Shown here in pieces: positions 14,616 to 18,566 of a stretch of DNA of 18,566 nt. Positions within the stretch are counted from its first letter, which is position 1; each line of letters starts with the position of its first letter. The position numbers and the translations under genes were made by a program. The DNA is from Patescibacteria group bacterium (GTDB lineage Bacteria; Patescibacteriota; Patescibacteriia; JAACEG01; JAGUWE01), in assembly GCA_020062525.1 (NCBI GenBank), contig JAGUWE010000014.1:1-18566 (forward strand), written 5' to 3'. The notes beneath the pieces were generated by a model. The model worked only from the letters and a program-made list of their open reading frames with translations, made no database searches and was not told where the DNA came from.

Positions 14616-15586
14616 AAAAAAAAGAAATGAGCGAAAATTCAATTCAAAAAATATCAATTGTTATTCCAGCGTTTAATGAAGGGGGATCACTTGAAGAGCT
14701 GAATTCCAAGATTTTACAAGTGCTTTCAATTTTACCCTTTGATTACGAAATAATTTATATTGATGACGGTTCAACCGATAATTCTTTTGCAATTTTAGAA
14801 AAATTATATCAAGAAAACCAAAAGATAAAAGTAATCCGGTTCAGAAAAAACTTCGGCAAATCAGCGGCACTTTCGGCTGGCTTTCAAGAGGCAAGCGGCG
14901 ATTTGATTATCACTCTGGATGCTGATTTACAAGATGAGCCAAATGAAATTCCGAATTTGCTAGCTAAAATCGATGAGGGCTATGATTTGGTTTCAGGTTG
15001 GAAGAAGGAAAGAAAAGATTCTTTGGTTAAAAGAATTTCTTCTTGGATTTTTAATCAGACCGCCTCAAAGCTTTTGGGATTAAAACTTCATGATTTTAAT
15101 TGTGGTTTAAAAATTTATCGCCGAGAGGTTGTTAAAAATATTGAGGTCTACGGCGAACTTCATCGCTTTTTGCCAGCTTTAGCTTATCAACAAGGATTTA
15201 AGGTTGGGGAATTAAAAATTAAACACAATCCGCGTAAATTTGGCAAGTCAAAATACGGCCTGTTAGGACTGCGCCGTCTGAATAATTATTTGCTGGATAT
15301 TATTAATGTTTTTTTATTGACTAAATATGCCAAAAAACCACTTCATTTTTTTGGCGGCATAGGATTATTCTTATTTTTTATTGGTTTTAGTATCAATGTT
15401 TATTTGACGGGCCTTAAAATTTTGACTGGCAGTTTGCAAAATCGCTATCCTTTTTTAATGTTGGGCATTCTTTTGGTTATCGTGGGCATTCAATTGATCT
15501 CCTTGGGATTATTAGGAGAAATAATAATTCAATCAGGGTTCAAAAGAGAGAAAAAACATTATATTACTCAAAAATTAAAACGATGA
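14612..15586 (+). CDS. GT2 polyprenyl-phosphate glycosyltransferase with two TM helices (GtrB/ArnC/DPM1-like)
   Basis: The 324-residue protein has an N-terminal GT-A domain (about 14-235) and two C-terminal helices (about 245-266 and 280-303). Motifs are IVIPAFNEGGSLEEL (16-30), IDDGSTDNS (50-58), NFGKSAALSAGF (80-91), TLDADLQDEPNEIP (101-114) and HNPRKFGKSKYG (205-216). The set with two C-terminal helices defines the GtrB, ArnC and DPM1-type branch that loads undecaprenyl phosphate with a sugar at the membrane. It overlaps the preceding GT2 gene by ATGA, so the pair is co-translated, and it overlaps the next gene in the same way. The second ATG, at residue 6, is also possible. It is a likely supplier of lipid-sugar donor to the GT-C enzymes. 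Confidence 0.94.
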   Translation: MKKKEMSENSIQKISIVIPAFNEGGSLEELNSKILQVLSILPFDYEIIYIDDGSTDNSFAILEKLYQENQKIKVIRFRKNFGKSAALSAGFQEASGDLIITLDADLQDEPNEIPNLLAKIDEGYDLVSGWKKERKDSLVKRISSWIFNQTASKLLGLKLHDFNCGLKIYRREVVKNIEVYGELHRFLPALAYQQGFKVGELKIKHNPRKFGKSKYGLLGLRRLNNYLLDIINVFLLTKYAKKPLHFFGGIGLFLFFIGFSINVYLTGLKILTGSLQNRYPFLMLGILLVIVGIQLISLGLLGEIIIQSGFKREKKHYITQKLKR

Positions 15587-16983
15587 ATTATCTTAATAAA
15601 ATTTATCCATTACCTATTTTTATTTTATTTATTGTTTTATTGCTTTTTTTAACAAATAATGGAATTCACAGTGTTAACGATGCCTCAAGGTTTTTAACAA
15701 TGGAATCGTTGGTTGAAAGAGGAACTTTTGCTCTTAATGAAAAACATCTACACACCACTGATAAGATAAAAAGAGGGGAAAATTTTTATTCCTCAAAGCC
15801 CCCTGTTCTCTCAGTAATGGGTGCTGGTATTTATTATATTTTATATCACTTTTTTAATTTAAATTTTCCAAATAAGACCAATTATTTTTTTTCACCCAGT
15901 TTAGCAGTCTATTTAATAAATTTAATATTAGTAGACGGGGCTTTTGTTTTATTACTTTTTTATTTTTATAAAACTTTAAATTTATTTAATCTTGAAAGAA
16001 AATACAAAACTTTACTAATATTTGGCTTAGGGCTAGGAACCTTATATTTGCCCTATTCAACAACCCTGAATAATCATACCATTGCTGGCAGTTTTCTCTT
16101 TATTAGTTTTTATTATTTATTAAAAATAAAATCAGATAAATCTAATCACCAGAATATAAAAAAGTATCTTCTTCTATCAGGATTTTTTGTTTCTCTATCA
16201 GCGGTGATTGATTTGCCAACGGGTTTATCCTTTGTGTTTTTATTCTTTGTCTGTTTTTATTATCAAGCGAGCAAGAGAAATGAAAATAGTAAATTTTCAT
16301 TTCCGAGCGAGAGCCGATATCAAAGGGTTAATACCCTTTTTTTTAAATTTTCAAAAAAATACCTAATTTACTATGTTTTACCCATCCTGCCAATTATATT
16401 AATTCATTTATTTTTCAATCTACAAATTACCGGTGATTTCCTCCCAGCCCAATTCCATAGGGAATATGGTGTTTACGAAGGATCTTATTGGAATCAACCC
16501 CAAGGAATAGACGCTGTTCGACATTCAACTTGGCTTTACTCTTTTAATATCTTACTTGGCTCACATGGTTTGTTTTTTTATTCACCTATACTTTTATTTT
16601 CTCTCTATGCAACTTATAAGATAATTAGAGAAAAAAACCATAAATTTCAAAATGAGACCTTTTTAATTTGGCTTGGTTTTTTAATAATTCTTTTGTTTTA
16701 TGTAATAAAATTCAGAGGTTATGGGGGAACCGCGTATGGGTTTCGTTGGTTTATAGCTATTACCCCGCTTATTTATTTTCTTTCTATTTTACATTTTTTT
16801 CAAAAACCATCTGATAAATTTATCAATATCTTTACTCTTGTTTTGATATTATCTATAGGTCTTTCAATAGTTGGTTTATATAATACTTGGTCTGTTCCTT
16901 GCTTAACAATTAAAACTCCTCAAGGAGATATAATTAATGTCTGTTTTCCTTTTCTTAGTAATTTATATCAATATTTCATTTGA
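15583..16983 (+). CDS. GT-C/PMT-like membrane glycosyltransferase (GT39-type)
   Basis: The 466-residue protein has about 11 helices. Its first outside loop is SVNDASRFLTMESLVERGTF (30-49), with acidic residues at the expected place, followed by FYSSKPPVLSVMGAG (about 68-82); SSKPP in the second loop is typical of protein mannosyltransferase-like GT-C enzymes. Near the C-terminus is YGGTAYGFRWFIAI (about 379-392). It would move a sugar from a polyprenyl-phosphate donor to a glycan or protein acceptor. The start overlaps the GT2 stop by ATGA. Residues about 229-245 come from a small palindrome flanked by a direct repeat and form a hydrophilic insert in a cytoplasmic loop, not expected in the family, but the frame stays open and the rest is intact. 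Confidence 0.88.
   Translation: MNYLNKIYPLPIFILFIVLLLFLTNNGIHSVNDASRFLTMESLVERGTFALNEKHLHTTDKIKRGENFYSSKPPVLSVMGAGIYYILYHFFNLNFPNKTNYFFSPSLAVYLINLILVDGAFVLLLFYFYKTLNLFNLERKYKTLLIFGLGLGTLYLPYSTTLNNHTIAGSFLFISFYYLLKIKSDKSNHQNIKKYLLLSGFFVSLSAVIDLPTGLSFVFLFFVCFYYQASKRNENSKFSFPSESRYQRVNTLFFKFSKKYLIYYVLPILPIILIHLFFNLQITGDFLPAQFHREYGVYEGSYWNQPQGIDAVRHSTWLYSFNILLGSHGLFFYSPILLFSLYATYKIIREKNHKFQNETFLIWLGFLIILLFYVIKFRGYGGTAYGFRWFIAITPLIYFLSILHFFQKPSDKFINIFTLVLILSIGLSIVGLYNTWSVPCLTIKTPQGDIINVCFPFLSNLYQYFI
16261..16323 (+). repeat. Possible palindromic insertion within the GT-C gene
   Basis: A perfect 11-bp inverted repeat, GAAATGAAAAT (16277-16287) and ATTTTCATTTC (16293-16303), with a 5-base loop lies inside the coding frame. 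TATCAA occurs on both sides (16261-16266 and 16318-16323), 57 bases apart, exactly 19 codons. That is what a small element with a 6-base target duplication would look like. The flanks of the palindrome also share a GCGAG/CGAGCGAG motif. Chance repeats are possible in AT-rich DNA. Confidence 0.4.
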
Positions 16984-17020
16984 ATTAAGTTGGATGCCGG
17001 ATATAAAAATTTTTAAAGAA

Positions 17021-17495
17021 ATGAAAAATAATAAAAAATGTTTTCATTTTAGCAATTTCATTTCCTCGTTGGTCAACCAATTATATTGCAACAATGTTTC
17101 TTTTTGAGTTATCAAAAAAACATAGCTATAAATATAATATATTCTTTCTGGTGCCACACACCAAGGGAGCAAAACTTAAAGAAGTTTGGCAAAATATAAC
17201 TATTTATCGTTTTAGATATTTCTGGCCCCAATTATTAAAGAGGTTAAGCCATCGAAACAGCGGCATGTATTTTGCTTTAAAAAGTAATAAATTTTTGTAT
17301 TTACTTTTACCTTTTTTAATCTTTTTCCAACTTGTAAATATGATTAGATTTATTAAAAAAGAAAAAATCGATATTATCCATGCTCATTGGTTGATTCCTT
17401 TTGGTTTTAGTGCCGCGTTGGTGGCAAAAATTTTTCGTAAACCCTTAATAGTAAGTGATCATGGTTCGGATTTAAATTTATCAAATATTTTTTAG
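17021..17495 (+). pseudogene. Truncated GT4 glycosyltransferase remnant
   Basis: From an ATG at 17094 an open frame of 133 codons encodes only the N-terminal half of a GT4 (GT-B fold) enzyme: MFLFELSKKH, then EKIDIIHAHWLIPFGFSAAL (about 89-108), then KPLIVSDHGSDLN, the typical acceptor-domain end. The C-terminal donor-binding domain is absent; the frame stops at 17495 and the next gene starts 40 bases later. Upstream, the same frame continues to VFILAISFPRWSTNYIAT, the normal GT4 N-terminus. A fitting ATG at 17021 is one base out of phase because of a run of six A (17033-17038). Both ends therefore look damaged: a homopolymer frameshift at the start and a deletion after the first domain. A full GT4 is about 370 residues. 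It could still make a small protein, but it should have no transferase activity. Confidence 0.75.
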
Positions 17496-17534
17496 ATAAA
17501 ATTTATCCTTTCTAAATTTTGAGTTTTATAAGGT

Positions 17535-18122
17535 ATGGAAATTTCTAGTAATTTAGCAAAATATCAAAGCAGGAATTTGTTTAAAAAATTTTTTATTAAA
17601 TTATTTATTAAAAGAATAATAAAAATTATTGAAAAAATTCAAGTAGATAATATTTTAGACGTTGGTTGCGGGGAAGGGATAATAATATACGAAATTTTTC
17701 AAAAAATACCCAAAGTTAGAATTGATGGACTTGACATTTCCAGCCAAAGCATTCAATTAGCAAAAAAATTGTTACCTGATAATATTTTTTTTGTAGGAGA
17801 CATTATTAAAATGCCGTTTTCTGATAATACTTATGATTTAACAATAGCTTTAGAGGTTTTAGAACATTTAACAGAACCAGAATTAGCCTTGCAAGAGTTG
17901 AAAAGGGTAACGCGTAAATATTGTTTAATTAGCGTTCCTTGGGAGTATTATTTTAGTTTAGGCAACTTTTTTTTTGGTAGAAATATTAAAAATATGGGGA
18001 GAGATCCTGAGCACTTACAATTCTGGAATAAGAAGCAAATTGTAAATTTAGTCAGTCAATATTTTAAAATAATAACAGTTAAAACTTTTTTTCCGTGGAC
18101 GATTATTTTAGCTCAAAAATGA
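17535..18122 (+). CDS. Class I SAM-dependent methyltransferase (type 11)
   Basis: The 195-residue protein has the common Rossmann methyltransferase domain. ILDVGCGEGIIIYEIF (about 40-55) is the SAM-binding motif I, GLDIS (about 65-69) carries the ribose-binding aspartate, GDIIKMPFSDNTYDL (about 88-102) is motif II, and ALEVLEHLTEPELAL (about 105-119) is motif III. The lysine-rich N-terminus may touch the membrane surface. In glycan loci such proteins often methylate sugars or cap a glycan, but the substrate is not readable here. The ATG follows TTATAAGGT with AAGG one base from the start. Its stop overlaps the next ATG (ATGA), so it is coupled to the GT-C gene at the right edge. Confidence 0.88.
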   Translation: MEISSNLAKYQSRNLFKKFFIKLFIKRIIKIIEKIQVDNILDVGCGEGIIIYEIFQKIPKVRIDGLDISSQSIQLAKKLLPDNIFFVGDIIKMPFSDNTYDLTIALEVLEHLTEPELALQELKRVTRKYCLISVPWEYYFSLGNFFFGRNIKNMGRDPEHLQFWNKKQIVNLVSQYFKIITVKTFFPWTIILAQK

Positions 18123-18566
18123 TAATCCATCTGTTTAAAAAAAATTATTTTTTAATTATTTGGGGGGCTGTATTAGAGATCGCTTTTTTATTAATAGTTT
18201 TTTTAGAAAAGGTATCCCCTCTTTTATTAAAAAAGAAGATATTGATTTACTCTTTTTTTATTTTGTCTTCACTTTTGTTTTTGGCATTTTCAGCAATTAA
18301 ATATAAAAAATTAAATTTAAGTTTTAAAATAATTATATTTTTTGCTTTGGTTTTTAGTTTTACTTTACTTTGGGGTTCGCCTTTGGGCCCGCCTGATATA
18401 TATAATTATATCTATCGAGCTGAGGTCTTCACTTTATATAACGAAAATCCTTTTTTAGTGGCTCCCAATCAATTTTTTTCTGATTCAAGGGCTTTTGCCA
18501 GCGGAACTATTTATGGGCCACTTTGGCTAATTTTTTCTATCAGTTTAACTTGGCTTGCTAATAATC
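18119..18566 (+). CDS. GT-C mannosyltransferase-like protein, partial, runs off the right edge
   Basis: An open frame of 149 codons begins at an ATG overlapping the methyltransferase stop and stays open to the right edge. The start reads MIIHLFKKNYFLIIWGAVLE and three helices follow. The first outside loop has GPPDIYNYIYRAEVFTLYNE then NPFLVAP, and a later segment TIYGPLWLIFSISL. This matches, in the same order, the loop of the gene at 11789 (GSADVYTYILRTK, QNPFVVP, MYGPLW), so the two are paralogues of the MptA/MptB type. The C-terminal two thirds lie outside the window. Its start is supported by the ATGA overlap. Confidence 0.85.
   Translation, partial: MIIHLFKKNYFLIIWGAVLEIAFLLIVFLEKVSPLLLKKKILIYSFFILSSLLFLAFSAIKYKKLNLSFKIIIFFALVFSFTLLWGSPLGPPDIYNYIYRAEVFTLYNENPFLVAPNQFFSDSRAFASGTIYGPLWLIFSISLTWLANN

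Noticed and set aside
1..18566. Alternative genetic code with TGA read as an amino acid
   Set aside because: Several genes end in TGA at natural family ends, often in ATGA overlaps, so the standard code applies.

Overview
The window looks like part of a small, AT-rich bacterial genome, most likely a Candidate Phyla Radiation (Patescibacteria) member. The reasons are short gene spacing with frequent ATGA overlaps, few clear ribosome binding sites, a divergent S15 with an extra tail, and a surface-glycan locus built almost wholly of multi-TM glycosyltransferases. Several genes end in TGA and none reads through it, so the code is standard and the code-25 lineages are excluded. The phylum is an inference from style, not from a marker tree.

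The left part (1-4395) is a minus-strand RNA-metabolism operon read right to left: rpsO (S15), a NYN/LabA-type PIN-like nuclease, pnp (PNPase), then an unrecognised membrane-anchored protein that runs off the left edge. Hairpins sit just before rpsO and just before pnp, the two genes known to autoregulate in other bacteria. A long imperfect inverted repeat separates pnp from the last gene. A short divergent region (4396-4786) carries plus-strand promoters, tRNA-Arg(TCT) and a terminator-like hairpin.

On the plus strand come ruvB (4787-5818) and a membrane-anchored class I methyltransferase (5885-6433) that resembles the aKMT/FAM173 protein-lysine methyltransferases. From 6459 to the right edge lies a surface-glycan locus: Wzx-type flippase, O-antigen ligase/polymerase, three GT-C-like membrane glycosyltransferases (the first broken by a frameshift at a T9 run), a small membrane protein with an HExxH zinc motif, two GT2 enzymes of the dolichol/undecaprenyl-phosphate sugar synthase type, a fourth GT-C enzyme, the remnant of a GT4 glycosyltransferase, a second methyltransferase, and the start of a fifth GT-C enzyme that is a paralogue of the third.

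The working model is that the GT2 enzymes charge a polyprenyl phosphate with single sugars, the GT-C enzymes use these donors outside the membrane to build or branch a glycan, and the flippase and ligase move and transfer a lipid-linked unit. No sugar-nucleotide synthesis genes are seen. The locus shows decay and turnover: one homopolymer frameshift, one truncated GT4 with its own frameshift, and one possible in-frame palindromic insertion.
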